A stretch of DNA of 64,000 nucleotides from Ceratotherium simum simum (GCF_000283155.1 NW_004454178.1:2909888-2973887), one strand, 5' to 3'; shown: positions 36,721 to 51,826, numbered from the stretch's first letter. Notes: generated from the letters alone by a model not told the origin. Made by a program: numbers and translations.

Positions 36721-38689
36721 AATAGTAGTACATAAATCCTGGGCTCTATTATGCCATATAGATATTTTGTTTTCTAGATTTATTATGCTAAAAAGGGCAG
36801 GTGAACTCATTAAAATCAAAGACACAAAGACTGAAAGAATTCTGGTAATATGTATAGTTTAAAAACTAGCAGAATTTATAACAGGATTCTTGATGGGACA
36901 TTACTAGATGTATAATTCTACACAATATAGAACCACTCCACTAAATACTAAAGCAGAATGTTTAGAGAATTTGGGAACAATTAAAATTAAAATATATTCA
37001 TTATGTTTTTTGTCAATAATTGCCAGAATATGCTCACTAAATACATCAGTAAAAAAAGATCTAATTAAAATCTGAAGTCCCTTTACTTCATAGTAGATTG
37101 AAAATCAAAAATGTTCTTTCTGATATCAGCCTTTTCAGCATTATTGATACCACAAAATCAAACTAATTTGCATCACAGAGCAAATGAAATTGAGTAAATT
37201 GAATGGTCTCAGAGGGAAGAAAAAGGTTATGGATCAACATTTTTCTTCACTTTTCCCTGTAAATATTCCTCAAAATTGTTATGGTTGTTATGATTCAATA
37301 ACCAAAACAATTTGACGTAGTCTACAATAGAATTATAGCTAGAAGATATAAAATATATTGCACAGAATGGGTCATAAAATATTAAGGGGGTGGTGGGAAA
37401 ATAAAGAGCTAGAGTAACAGAGAAAAGCATTGTATTGAACTTCCAGGAAGACTGGCAAAGATACAAGTGAAAAGACCCTCTTTTCTCTATGACATTCTAT
37501 AACAATCCTGAGATCCAGCTGATATGTATTACTAAGACAGTAAAGTTTAAGGGAAATTCCTAAAATAAGTGATTTTCTTTTACTATTTTTTTTACTATAT
37601 TTTTTACTATACTATATATTTTTTGAACTATATTTTCGTCTCTCTGACACTAGAGTCAATAAATCAGCTAAATCTCAGGGAAAAAAACAATAATTCAAAT
37701 TTCCTGGTTAGTAACATTTATTACATCAAAAGGTGTTGAGCCATGCAAATTCTCATTCCCTGATAGATATGGATAAATGGAAAATTCCATTCATCATTTA
37801 TGAAATATTGACCATTTCTATTACAACATGTTTCATATACTTCCACAGTACATTTTCACCATTACAGTAGCAGCTATTCTGCTATAATTCTAGGAAAATA
37901 ATGAAGTTTCTTATATCTCAATTCTATTTACATATTACCATATTTTATCAATTGTAAAATGTATACATTTTTCAGATTTAATATCTCTAAAATCATGATT
38001 CTTGTAAAATCTTTTACAGTTATGTTTGGCTTTCACTTCTCTTTTTAGTGTGGTTTACACAGAACAAACAAAAAGTTTCTTAAAATTGGTGTTGACTTAG
38101 ATTTAATGAACTATGGTAGATATCTATTTGAGAAAACATATAGAGGAATTTATTTTGTGCATTATTTGTTATTAAATAAATGTTATGCTATGAAAAGAAA
38201 CTTTCAACATGGCCTGGGGAGTTCTAAAGATATGAGCAGCGTCTATGCCAGAAATAATTCTCAACTGATTTTCAATATAGTTCCTCTGCCATAATAATAA
38301 GGATAATCTCCTATTCCTTACTTCTTTCTTTGAAGTCATTTAAGAAACAGACATTGGGACCTATTTATAATTAGATACTTATACTGTGGGAACTGCACGC
38401 AAGAGTGAAAATCTCATTTTTAAAAAGTCACATTTCTTTCAAACAGAAAATCTAAGTCATAACAACTAGCAGCTTAAAGCACATTAATAAGCAATGCATT
38501 CCATCCAGAATACAGCTGACTCAAATACAAAATATGGTTAGGTCCTAAATCATGTATGACATATTTTATATTTTACAATTTGATTATATAAGCCTAACAT
38601 GCTTTCAATGATTGTAAAAATAGATTGTTTCTATTATTATCAAAAGCATACTTCTCAAATAATAATGAATAACGTTTACTTCAGGGACT
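36721..38689. other. Unassigned intronic sequence
   Basis: No gene seen. It includes a T-rich tract with repeated TTTTACTAT units at about 37577-37633. Confidence 0.5.
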
Positions 38690-38890
38690 GCATTTAACAC
38701 TGTGTATGTAATTTATAATTCAGCTTTCAAAACCATCTTATAAATTGAAGGTTCTCATTACACTCATTTGACGATGAGGAAACCAAAGCTTAAAAAGTTG
38801 AATAACTTGTGACAGATCAGGATTTGAACAGAGGCAGTCTGGATCAAGAGCCCATGCTCTGATTCTCCATGCTATTCTGCTTGTAAACAT
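38690..38890 (-). mobile_element. MIR SINE, antisense
   Basis: Has GACGATGAGGAAACCAAAGC, GGATTTGAACAGAGGCAGTC and AGAGCCCATGCTCTGATTCT, the reverse complement of the MIR 5' and core regions. Confidence 0.85.
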
Positions 38891-38932
38891 CCTCACCTAC
38901 CGTGCTGTGTTCAGTAAAATAAACAGTCCCTT

Positions 38933-39145
38933 CAGCGCTGCACTATCTGATATGATCGCCAATAGCCACACGTGGCTTTTTAAATTTAAATGAATTAAAA
39001 TTAAATAAAATTAAAAATGCATTTTCTCAGTCACACTGGCCACATTTCAAATTCTCAATAGCCACATTTGGCTACTGACCACTCAACTGTGGTCACACAG
39101 ATTGAATATTTCCATCATCCCAGAAAGATCTATTGGACAGTGCTG
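38933..39145. mobile_element. Non-autonomous hAT-Charlie element
   Basis: The ends are inverted: CAGCGCTGCACTATCTGAT at the left and, as reverse complement, CAGCACTGTCCAATAGATC at the right. The interior carries AATAGCCACACGTGGCTTTT and GCCACATTTGGCTACTG, typical of a MER3/MER5-like hAT-derived group. It is 213 bp with no transposase. Confidence 0.7.
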
Positions 39146-39829
39146 CTTCAGAGGGCAAAACAGATTAAAATGGAGTCCCTTGACCATAAAGTAATAATAA
39201 TAATAATTGGGGAAATTACTTTCCTAATGCTTTCACACTGCATCTGGTGAGTAAATATTTGTCAGAAATATAATATTTACTGAGAGAAGACAGGTATGTA
39301 GAAATAATTTGGAATAGCTCATATCTCAGCACAATGTCTTGAATATACAAGTGGAACAAAACAAAGCTAACAAATATTTGAACTGACATCACTTTTCAAA
39401 AGAATCCTGAACTTTTACCAGTAAAATTGAGTCTATTAATAACAGTTTGTGAGTTACAGCTAAGAGTTCAGTAGCCTTGATTTTTAAAAAGCCATAGTTG
39501 AATCACAGTGGCTATAAAATTAGTCAACAGATATGATAACTTTTAAATCAAATCTAGTATTTACAGCATTGTCATTTTCTGTGTTTACCTGTATTTTATA
39601 TCAACTCACCACTATTTCCCATACATCCATCCATGATGTATTCAAGTACCGTACAATTAAAATCAGAAGGTTCTTTCTCAAAATACAACCTTAAGACCTT
39701 CTGCTTAAGTTTTCATTGTTTACATTTACAGCAATTTTAATATTTCACTGACTATGGTCTCACCTGGAGAAATTCTTCTAAACATTTCTTAGGAATGACA
39801 CAATATGAAGAGATGAGAAATATATCTAG
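39146..39829. other. Unassigned intronic sequence
   Basis: No gene or clear repeat seen. Confidence 0.5.
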
Positions 39830-39965
39830 ACTCTAGAACAAGGTACGTCTTATTAGCCACAAGATCTGGGGCTTGGTTTCCTTAGTTGTAAAAATACAAT
39901 AAAGATATTTTCCAGATTGGCATTACAAGGGTGAGTGTGAACCTGAAATCATTTTGTAAGGTGTA
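39830..39965 (+). mobile_element. MIR SINE fragment
   Basis: Has CACAAGATCTGGGGCTTGGT and TTTCCTTAGTTGTAAAAATA, a diverged MIR core. Confidence 0.5.
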
Positions 39966-40012
39966 AAATACCATAAAAATATAGGATATTATAGTTACCA
40001 TGCCTTTGGTAA

Positions 40013-40389
40013 GCCAGCCCTCATGGTCTAGTGGTTAAGATTCAGTGCTCGCACCGCCACGTTACAAGGTTTGTTTCTGGTCAGGGAACCACGGCACCCA
40101 TCCAGTGGTTGTCATACTGTGGTGGCTGCGTGTTGCTGTGATGCTGAAAGCTATGCCACCGAGATTTCAAACACCAGCAGGGTCACCGTGCTGGTTTCAG
40201 CAGTTTCCAAACTAAGACAGAATAGGAAGAAGGATCTGGCCAACCACTCCTGAAAAGATTGACCATGAAAACCCCATGAAGAGCAGTGAAGCATTGTCTG
40301 ACAGAGCAACAAAGACCAGGCAGGGTTCCACTCTGCTGTCCACAGGGTTTCTAGGAGTTGAAATGGACTGGATGGAACTAACAACAAAA
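40013..40389 (+). mobile_element. tRNA-Glu-like SINE with RTE/BovB-type tail
   Basis: The first 70 bases resemble tRNA-Glu: GGTCTAGTGGTTAAGATTC (A-box region), then CTCGCACCGCC and TGGTCAGGGAACCACGG. The body continues GCTGAAAGCTATGCCACCG to CCATGAAAACCCCATGAAG. The tail AGGAGTTGAAATGGACTGGA then AACTAACAACAA resembles the shared 3' end of RTE/BovB-mobilised SINEs rather than the poly-A tail of L1-mobilised ERE. A 13-bp TSD with one mismatch lies at 40000-40012 and 40390-40402. Open frames inside it are by-products. Confidence 0.78.
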
Positions 40390-40618
40390 ATGCCTTTGCT
40401 AAACATCAGAGGAGAACAACATGTAGCCTAGTTTCTTACCTCTGACTGATGAAGAGTTTTAGGGTCTGCCAAGCATGGGGCTTTCTCCTCCAACTAAACT
40501 AGATGATAAATTTACACATATTTTAAATTGCAAGGAAGCTTATCAAAGCACCCATCTACTCTTCATTCCCTCTAGAATGCGGATTCAGGTTATTCTCAAA
40601 TATTATTCACACTGCTTC

Positions 40619-41072
40619 TGTCACTGACTAATTGCCCCAAGGAACTCAAGAGAGGTTTCAGAAGCATGTAACTGTTTCTCCAAATTGTTTTTTTTTCATT
40701 TTTTATTATGTTAAGAGATGCAATCACCAACCACCCTGAACCAGACCTAGCCCCACCGCAAGAGCAGCTCTTGGGCAGATGAGCCGAGAGATGACCTAAA
40801 GTCGTGCTTTACCTAACATGCAACGTATGCGGAAACATGTTTTCCAGCTGAACCTGTGCAAGCAAATGCCCACCTCTCCCTTTTGAATATTCATCACCAT
40901 CCAAAATAAAAGGCCGCTGCTGTCCCATGCTTGGAGAGAGTCACGACTTTGGAAATGATTCCACGTGGTCTTCTATTTGCTGCAAATAAACTCTACTTTG
41001 CGTGACAACTACTTCTGGTGGAGAGTCTTATTTTAACTCACCAGGAAGTGAACCCATTTCAGTTTGGTAACG
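40619..41072 (+). mobile_element. Solo LTR of an endogenous retrovirus (copy A)
   Basis: A 454-bp element starting TGTCACTGAC and ending GGTAACG, where the canonical terminal CA is degraded. It is flanked by a 4-bp TSD, CTTC, at 40615-40618 and 41073-41076. AATAAA near 40986 fits an LTR polyadenylation signal. It aligns along its length with the copy at 56497-57010, for example CAACCACCCTGAACCAG-type text and TGACAACTACTTCTGGTGGA. No internal viral genes are present. Antisense to ERBB4. Confidence 0.82.
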
Positions 41073-41076
41073 CTTC

Positions 41077-42869
41077 TGGTCCTCTGATTTGATTTCAGCA
41101 AACCAGAATGTGCAATGATCCAATGATTCTGATCCCACATTGCTTGTGACTGGGAATGGACGCAAAGAATTTGCTAACTCTTTACAGTTGAGTGTCTATT
41201 GGCCCAACAAAGCTAATGCCCTGGGGTGAGGGTGAGGATGTGTATTCTGATATCTTCCCTCAGAGAGAAATCATGGGCTCATGGTGAACACAAATCATTT
41301 TCTGTTATTGCCTTTGGAACCCTGAGGAGCAAAGATTCTCCTCCATTTTCTAAATATCACAAGCAAATAAGCGCGTTCTTTCTCAGCAAATGAGCTTTAA
41401 TAAGGGAATTTGTTGACCTTACATGTTTTCTTTCCTTAAAATATATATTCTTTCTCTTAGGGATGGGAACATACAGATCTTAGTGTATCTTAAGGACAAC
41501 AAAGAAGAATGACAGAGGTTTCAAGTCCCAAGTAGGGAATTTTACTGAGAGACTCTTATAACGCTAGGTTTCCCCCAATTTTTTCTTAAAGTTGTTAACA
41601 GGGATTAAATCGAATGTAGTTCAGAGAGTGGGACTTCTTCAGGATCTCTGAACGGGACATAAATCAAAGAGGTTGCTTTCATGGTCTGAGTAGATTATCT
41701 TACCAATCATGACTAAAAATATGTTAGCTAGAGGAGAAGGGATGGCTTTATTCCCTGGAAATTCCGCTCTCCCATGTCTTATTTCTCCACAAACAGGCTC
41801 CTTTCTGATCAGTGGCACAGGAGGAGAAATTCCCATTTTACCTTCATTCAATTTCATAAATTCACTCATCAGTTGTCTAAAACCAAGAATAAGTTCCAGA
41901 AATTTGCTGAAATGGTGAATATAACTATCTGATCCCATATGTATAGTATTTCCTTTCAAATATATGTTTCTAGTTTGCCTACATACATAAATATATCAGT
42001 GTGATTTTCCTTCTTCTAGTTAATATACACTGACATGACAAGCAAACAATCTTCTTTAAGAACATTGATTAGAGTATCATTTCTAGAGATTGTAGATCTG
42101 ATTTAAAAATTGATGCCTTCATAGGAATATGCCACTCTTCACTGATTTCATCTGACTCATAGGATGTTCACTAGGGGTTAGTTTTGATCAAATCATTTTC
42201 CAGGTAATTTATCCTTAAGCTGGGATTATTCTTGGCATCATTTATTTTTTCCGCAGATATCACAATATGCTGAGTAGTTTTTCTAATGTAAATATTAGTA
42301 GTGCCTTTGTCAAACCTTGTATTTAACAACAATCCCTGAACTCAGCTGGATGAACCCACTCAAACATTACTAAGACTTCTCACAGAGCAGTTGAAGAATG
42401 CTTAGCAACTCTAGTGTCAGAAAAAGAACTCAGAATGAATATGTCTCTTGTCTGGGTCAAGACAAATGTCAGGGCCAATGAAGGGTGAAACATGATGATG
42501 GGAATTTGAAATGAAGGGCCGGGGCAACAGGTGCTTGGCACAAGACACAGAAAGGCAGGAGAGAAGTGCTGTGAAGTACCAGAGACGCCATGAGACTGAG
42601 AGCAGACAAAGAAAAGCCTCAGGCTTCTCACTGCCAGAGAAATAGATCTCACACATCAAGTGGTTTCAAAGTAGTATCAGAAGAGATGCTGAAATTTGGA
42701 GCATCTTTTTTGTCTAAACAAGTCACTTTTCGAAGCCCCAGTGAAGCAACAGGAACCTATTTGAATATGCAGAAACAGGTACAACAGGTTTGTCAGTATG
42801 TTGACAGAAAGGGAAGCTAAAAATGAAACAATACAGAGAAAGAGGATAAAGGTTTCCTAAGCATCCTCA
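41077..42869. other. Unassigned intronic sequence
   Basis: About 1.8 kb. The open frames at 41639-41959 and 42380-42820 overlap on both strands and show no known motif. No named repeat recognised. Confidence 0.45.
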
Positions 42870-43020
42870 ACGTGAAAGGTGCAGTGGTTGAAAAGTTCCC
42901 ATTTTGTTACTTTAATGCTTATAACAACATTATGGGGTGGAATTTTCTTCTTGATTTTAAAGATCAAGAATCTCAGTCTCAGAGAGACACCCAGACTGTA
43001 AGCGGTGATCTGACATTTGA
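42870..43020 (-). mobile_element. MIR SINE fragment, antisense
   Basis: Has TTATAACAACATTATGGGGT, AAGAATCTCAGTCTCAGAGA and GATCTGACATTTGAACAGAG, the reversed 3' half and core of MIR. Confidence 0.6.
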
Positions 43021-45344
43021 ACAGAGATTTTTTTTTCTCATTCCACATCAATGTTCTTTGACATATATTCAGTCAATTACAGGTGACCTGTCCATTTCAA
43101 TATTAGGTGATTTCTTTGACCATTACTGGATAATTCTGAAAAGATTTGAGAAATTTAAATGTTAAAAGTTACTGCATCACTTGAATGTACTTTTTAGTTA
43201 ATAGCCTATGCACACTTGCAGGCAGACGTTCAGATGTTACATTGTTCAAATTTTACATCATTCAGATATTGTAGCTCCTGCACTAAGCATTTTATCTTAT
43301 TTTTAGTCTACCAGAATTCACTAAACTTAATATATCCTTTACATTATAACTAAAGGCTCCCCAAAGTAACTTCAGCATTTTACTTTTTGTTTAAAATTTT
43401 TATTTGTCCATATCTCAAATAATAATCTAAATGAGATGACCCAATACACAGTTAACCAAACAATTAGACTATCCATAAAATATTAAATAAAGGCACTAAT
43501 ACAGGAATGTGCTGGTCTGAAAATAAGCAGAGTATTTAATTTTGGAAAACATAAATTGTAAATTTGTATCATCCCAAATTTTACCTACTCAAAGAAATGT
43601 TCTCGCAAATCATAAAATAAAAATTCAAATACTTAAGGTGAAATTTGGTGTGATAAATGCAAGTATGCATGTATTAAATTTGTACCTAGGTTATCATCAT
43701 TATAAATACGATATGACTAGCAGAATAGCTACGAACTTAGATATTTCTCAAAGATTCCTGCATATATACAATATAACATAGATGAAATTGTGTAATATTA
43801 TCCATTATTCCTAATAGGTGAAGTAATTTTATAAATTATAGAAAGGAGAAAATAATAGTGGTGTTTATGTCCCATATAATGAAACAAGCTTAATTTTGGC
43901 CAGATGACTAAATAAGTAGAAACTCACAGACTTAAGATTGTAAATATATTAAATGTTGGTTTGGATTTTGAAGAGGAATGTTAAAAGTTAGAAGGAGGTT
44001 GGTAAAAAAAAGGTTGAAGGAGCTGGTAAAAAAAATCAGCAGAGCATCGTCATTGGGAGTGATGAATAAGAACCACAGCCACACGCAAGTGACCTTAACA
44101 GAGGAAGTCATGTACTTCTCTCCAGCTAGGTACTCCTCTGATGGAGTAGTGTCACTCCCGATGGCCTTGAGATGATTATATGCCTGAAGGGACACACTGA
44201 TAGAAGTATGGTCTCTCTTCTGACCAGAAAAGGATGACCCCGTGTGACAGGGCACCTCAAGGTTGGCAAGAGAATCTCCTTACTCCCTTTTAGATCGTGT
44301 GGCATATCCTGAGTCTAGGGATATGCCTTTTCTCCACGCTACCCCCCCTCACCCATAGTGGACCAGGGAAATGTCAGTGGCAGCAGTAAAACAAGTTTTT
44401 CTGTTTACCCAGAAAATATGTTTAAGTGTGTTTCTTGTCTTTGGACACAACCAAAATGAAAGTATCTAGGTAAGATCTGTAGTAACGTCTATACGCCAAG
44501 GAATAGCTTTCGGTGAGCATCAATCTAATTAATGAGAATATGTAAGGTAGAAGTTAATTTATATATGTGCAAGTAGTACCCAACCATTAACCCTTAAATA
44601 TGACAGTCCTCATGTTAACCGAACATGCCTTTTACACAAAGAGTTTGCGGGAGGCAAATGTACTGGCATAAAAGCATGCTATTCCAACGTCAACACATCA
44701 AAAAGACTTCAAGAGAAACACACTAATTCCTTGGACTATAGATATTACCACAGATCTTATGTGGAGACTTTCACTTTTGGTTGTACCCAAAGATGAGACA
44801 CAAGCATGTTTTCTGGCTAAACATAAAAACTTGTTTGATATACATATATGTATATATATGTGTGTGTGTGTATATATATATCACATATCAAAAAGCCTTG
44901 AAATGTTAACCTCAAAATTCATTGTTATAATGCTGTACGTACTTCTCATCCCCACAACTAGTAATTATTTAACTTATTTAAAAAGTCTCAATAGTAAAAT
45001 TTTGCTTAAAAAGAAAATTCATCACGAATTTTTATTGTCTTTGTGATGGTTTACCATTATGCAAAGTTGGCATGAGACAAAATGGTGATACAGAAGAAAG
45101 ATTATTCCCAATATCTCGATCATCTCTAAGCCCTTTTATACCCACACGTTTCTTTTCATCCTCATGCCAACTGAAGATGTATTTCTTGTTTTTCAATCAA
45201 GACCTATCTTTTCTCTGTTGCATTCCTTCCCTTCTCTCCAGGAGATGAAAAATAAATGAAAATGATTTGGATCAAGTAAGTGTGAAGAGGTTAACTGGAT
45301 ATTGTGCTACCATTTCTTGGTAACATATCTTTAATTAATTAGAA
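43021..45344. other. Unassigned intronic sequence
   Basis: About 2.3 kb with no gene. It includes an AT/GT microsatellite near 44839. An inverted pair, CATTGGGAGTGA (about 44051) and TCACTCCCGATG (about 44152), lies about 100 bp apart. A GC-richer stretch at 44230-44400 has no assigned family. Confidence 0.45.
44839..44882. repeat. AT/GT microsatellite
   Basis: (TATA)n flanking a (TG)5-6 core. Confidence 0.85.
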
Positions 45345-45510
45345 CAGTATTTCTCAAATTTTAGTAGTAATCAGAATCACAGAGGGATCCTCAAAACACA
45401 CATTGCTGGTCCCCACTCCCAGAGTTTCTCATCTATCAGGTGAGGCCCAAGGATCTGCACTTCTAATAAATATCTAGGTGAGGCTGATGTCACTGGTCCT
45501 TTAAGAACTG
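45345..45510 (+). mobile_element. MER5A-like hAT-Charlie element
   Basis: Follows the MER5A layout: CAGTATTTCTCAAATTTTAG start, ATCAGAATCACAGAGGG, GGTCCCCACTCCCAGAGTTT, GAGGCTGATGTCACTGG, and an end near AGAACTG. Flanks AATTAGAA and AGTTAAAA match at 6 of 8 positions, consistent with an aged 8-bp hAT TSD. Confidence 0.8.
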
Positions 45511-45587
45511 AGTTAAAAATTTAATCCACTATGGTAGTTAGGCAGTGAGGTATTTCCCCTATTATTACACAAGGTAAGTCTATAATT

Positions 45588-45613
45588 AGGGCCAGCCCTG
45601 TAGCCCTGCACTT
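45588..45613 (+). mobile_element. Possible ERE 5' head remnant
   Basis: Only AGGGCCAGCCCTGTAGCC then GCACTTAA resemble the ERE head. No body, tail or TSD is visible, so this may be chance. Confidence 0.3.
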
Positions 45614-48180
<2,567 letters not shown>

Positions 48181-49029
48181 TGCCAGTATGTTTATGTAGT
48201 CACTTAGACAAAAATGAGTTGTTTAATTCTAATTTTCAGCTTTTAATTTAATACACTGATTTCCACATTGTATAGTAAATAATTGCCTTGATATACAAGA
48301 TCACAAAGGGATAGAATCTCATTTGAAGTATGAGTTGTATCTTTTTTTAAAGTCACGATGTGCTTTTGGTAAAATAATGGATTTTGTTTTATGGTGCATT
48401 CTTCATACCTGAGATTTTAATACAATTAAAGGGATAAAGATCTAATTCATTGACAGACTACCTACAATGAGGTAAGAACATATAACCATCGATCAAACTT
48501 TATATTAAAAAAGCAAATTGGTAAGTTTATCATAAATAAAACAAAGCTGCATGAGTTTGTAGACTGTGGGACAGATTTCAAACTGCTGTATTGGTGTTTA
48601 ATGTTATATTTATCAAAGAATAGTTACCTTATTCATCTCTGAGGAACACGTATATAAACCGCTTATATTAAAGACTTATTATAGTCCCTAAGTTGATTAC
48701 AAACACAATTTTTATTTTTACTCTCTATTGTTTAAATGTACTTGTCTATAATATGAGTTCATTACTTAAGTTTGTGAGAGATTTTAAAGCAAAAAAAAGT
48801 CACAAAAAAGCTTTAGGTTTGATCTAAAGTTATAGTTGTTCAGTAAAATGAATGAGATCATAATGACAGTTATGAACATTTGTGTTAAAATTTCTAAAAA
48901 CTAAATATAATGCAAAAGTGCTAAAATATATGGTATTATTTCAATGTCAATTTCATGTTATTTTTAGACTGCCTAATTTCAGACGTTCCAGTACTCAGTC
49001 CGTGGTACTCTCTTCTTTATCCACTCTTA
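48181..49029. other. Intron flank upstream of exon 3
   Basis: AT-rich; no gene or confident repeat seen. Confidence 0.5.
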
Positions 49030-50345
49030 TCCCTTGGTAATCCTATCCAGTTTCAAGGGTGATGGTCTCCAAATTTTACCTCCAAACTCTCCCGGAAACT
49101 CCAGACTCATATCCACCTGCCTACACTACATCTTCGCTTGGATGCCTAAAGACTCCTCAGACGCACCTATCCAAAACTGCCCACCTTCCTTCCCCATCCG
49201 TCCAGCAGCCTGTCTCATCTCAGTGGAGGTCAATCCATCTTTCCTGTTATTCAGGTCAAAGTCTTGGGGTCATTCTTGACTCTCTCACACACCAAACGCA
49301 ATCCATCCTATTTGTTTTACCTTCAAAATGATCAAGAATTCAGCCACTTCTTGTGTCATCCACTGCCATCATCTGAGCCACCATCATTCCTCATCAAGAT
49401 TACTCCAATAGGTCTCCCTGTTTCTACTCTTGATCCCTTATGGTGTAGTCTCAGTTAAGGCTAGCTCTGATCTTTGTAAATTTAAATCAAATCATCACAC
49501 TTTAATTCTTAAAACCCTGAAATGTCTCCCAGGTCACTCAGAGTAATAGACAAAGTTCTTTCAATGATGAGTCAAAATCTATATCTGTGCTACCCAGTAG
49601 AGTAACCACTAGCCCTATGCAGCTGATTGAAATGCAGATGGTATGAACTGAGATGTGTTGTGAGTGTAAAATACATCTGTATTTCAAACATTACATGTTG
49701 AAATGATAACATTTTAGATAAATTGAGTTGTACAAAATATATTATTAAAGTTAATTTTTACCTGTTTCTGTTTACCTTTTTATTGTGGCTACATGAAATT
49801 TAAAATTATATTGTTATGGCTGTCATTATATTTCTATGGGACCGTGCTGCACCATATGATCGGGCCATCAGTTCTTTTGGTGACATCTCTTTAACTCTCC
49901 ACCTCACCCATTCTATTCCAATGTCACTGGTCTCTTTGTTGCACTTCCAATATGCCAACTGTATTCCTACCTCAAGCTGCTCACTATACTCTTAAGGGCC
50001 TGAGTTTCCCTCTCTCTTGTTATCCGCTTAGCTAATCTCCTCACTGCCTTCAAGTTTTTCTCAAATCTCACCTTCTCAGTTGAGGCCAACCCTGATTGAC
50101 CTATTTAACACTGCAACCCTGCCATCTTTCCCTGCTCTAATTTTCATTGTTTCTACAGTACTTCTCACCTTCTAATGTACTATATAGTTTATATATTTAT
50201 TACATTTAGTATTTATAGCCTGTCTCTCCCTTTTCCAGAATATAAGCTCTACAAGGGCAAGCACTATGATTTTTTCGCTCATGTGTCCCATGTGCCCAGA
50301 ACAGTGCTGGCATGTAGTAAGAAACCAACAAATATCTGTTGAGCA
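49030..50345 (+). mobile_element. L2 LINE, RT region through 3' end
   Basis: A sense L2 copy covering the end of the reverse-transcriptase region to the 3' terminus. A frame at 49059-49331 still reads S-L-G-V-I-L-D-S, a conserved L2/CR1 motif. Later text includes AAAACCCTGAAATGTCTCCC, ATTGACCTATTTAACACTGC, TTCCAGAATATAAGCTC, CCAGAACAGTGCTGGCATGT and AAATATCTGTTGAGC at the end. A hAT element interrupts it at 49585-49849. Confidence 0.82.
49585..49849 (-). mobile_element. hAT-Charlie non-autonomous element nested in L2
   Basis: The right end as reverse complement starts CAGCACGGTCCCATAGAAAT, the terminal repeat of a MER-type hAT element. The left end CTGTGCTACCCAGTAGAG is a degraded partner. 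The interior includes GTAAAATACATCTGTATTTC and TTGTGGCTACATGAAATTTA. The L2 text resumes on both sides. Confidence 0.7.
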
Positions 50346-50764
50346 CTCTGATTTTTCTCTGGCCACACCTTCACCATAAGGCAACGTCTGTGGAGTCAAG
50401 AGAAGTGCCCACCTGGAGCCTGCGCTCCTGTCTTCTAGATCAAGCTCCAAACCCCCATGATCCCAGAATTCCATGCCCAAATAGCGCCCAGCCCTCATCC
50501 AGGGCTTGTGATGTCATCTTTCCCGGTTCTCTCTCCAGACAGCAGACTGTGTCACCAATGTGCGTACACCGAGGAAGGATGGGTGGTCCAGGTGCAGATG
50601 TGTGAGGGAGAGTGTATGGGTCCTGGATGTGCGGGCTGGAGTGTCCATTCACTTGTGTGCAAGGCCTCTCACAATACCGACAGAACTGGGTGGAGGAGAG
50701 GTTGTAGGCTGGGGGCCACCTCTCTCCATGCCGCCACATTCCTGAGGAGGCCAACATTCTAACA
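50346..50764. other. GC-rich patch with overlapping open frames, unidentified
   Basis: About 420 bp, clearly richer in GC than its flanks, directly after the L2 3' end. Frames of 88-105 codons are open on both strands (50339-50605 and 50457-50762 plus, 50440-50757 minus) but none shows a known domain. Open frames are expected by composition alone when AT-rich stop codons are scarce. It could be an unrecognised insertion. Confidence 0.35.
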
Positions 50765-51822
50765 TTTCACCTGGCCCTCCAGGTTCTTATGAAGATATAT
50801 CTGTCAGAGTGGGAGGATAGAATATATTTTATTTAACAGTATTTGTTTGATTTTTAATAAACAATGAGACATAAAATATGTAGGGCTCCATTTGTACTCT
50901 TGCCCCAGGTCCAGCAACTCTTAGGGATGCACACGCTACCACAGATTACCTAGGGGAGTAGAATCACAATGGAGCAAAGGTGGAGATGAAGAGGCAGGGG
51001 ACATATAAACTCATGTCTGGCATCAGATTGGGAAGTCTGAACCACTATGGGCATTCCTGAGACACTGAGCATTTTGGATTAAAGACGTGAGTGCTTACCC
51101 TTTGAGTCCTTAGAAAAGAGACCAAAAACACAATCCAACATCATTTGGTCTAAAAAGTAAAATTGTATCATTCATTATAAAAATAATTTACCCTTTAACT
51201 TGTATACAATAATTTTCAAGTGCTCTAGGTTACAATGATAGCACTAAGATAAATGTTGGGTGGAGGATGTATTATAAACCTTTTGCCTAAAACATGTCAT
51301 AATATCCATCATTCTTCCTAACAGCCTCCCATCAGCTCCAGCTCCAAGTAAAAATTGACTCTTCTTATCAAAAACTGTAAAAACCCATCAGATTATCACA
51401 GGATAGAGGAACACATTAGTGGGATTATCAGAGAAAACATAGATGAAGCACACCCAGAAAAGAAGAGCTTTATAAGCAAAGAATGTCAGTAGCATTTCTG
51501 CAGTGTGTATGAGAGGGATAAACTCTTTGTAGCTATTGATTGATAAAGATGTGCCACTTGACATGGCTTTTAGATTACACATTAGCAGAAGATGCAAAAA
51601 CCTTGTAAATAATAAGGGCTCTAGTATAAGAAGTGAGATAGGTATGAGCCAAGAACAATGCTGAACACAGAGAAAGATCAACTAAGCACAGAAGAGGAAG
51701 CTCCAAGGGCCCTTAGCTACAAAAGAAAGTAAAATATTACTGAGAACATCTTTGCATTCACATATTATTTAATGTATTTATATTTGAATATAAAATACAA
51801 ATACTTCTCATTCTGAAGTATG
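50765..51822. other. Unassigned intronic sequence
   Basis: No gene or clear repeat seen. AATAAA near 50857 has no evident transcript. Confidence 0.5.
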
Positions 51823-51826
51823 CATT

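Noticed and set aside
40030..40090. Possible tRNA-Glu gene
   Set aside because: The tRNA-like text is the head of a SINE: it cannot complete a proper cloverleaf, continues into a SINE body and is flanked by a TSD.
44051..44163. Inverted pair CATTGGGAGTGA / TCACTCCCGATG as a transposon's terminal repeats
   Set aside because: The arms are only 12 bases with a mismatch, no TSD is visible and the interior matches no family I know.
50160..50180. TATA-like AT-rich motifs throughout the window as promoters
   Set aside because: In DNA this AT-rich such motifs are expected by chance and none sits ahead of a supported transcript.
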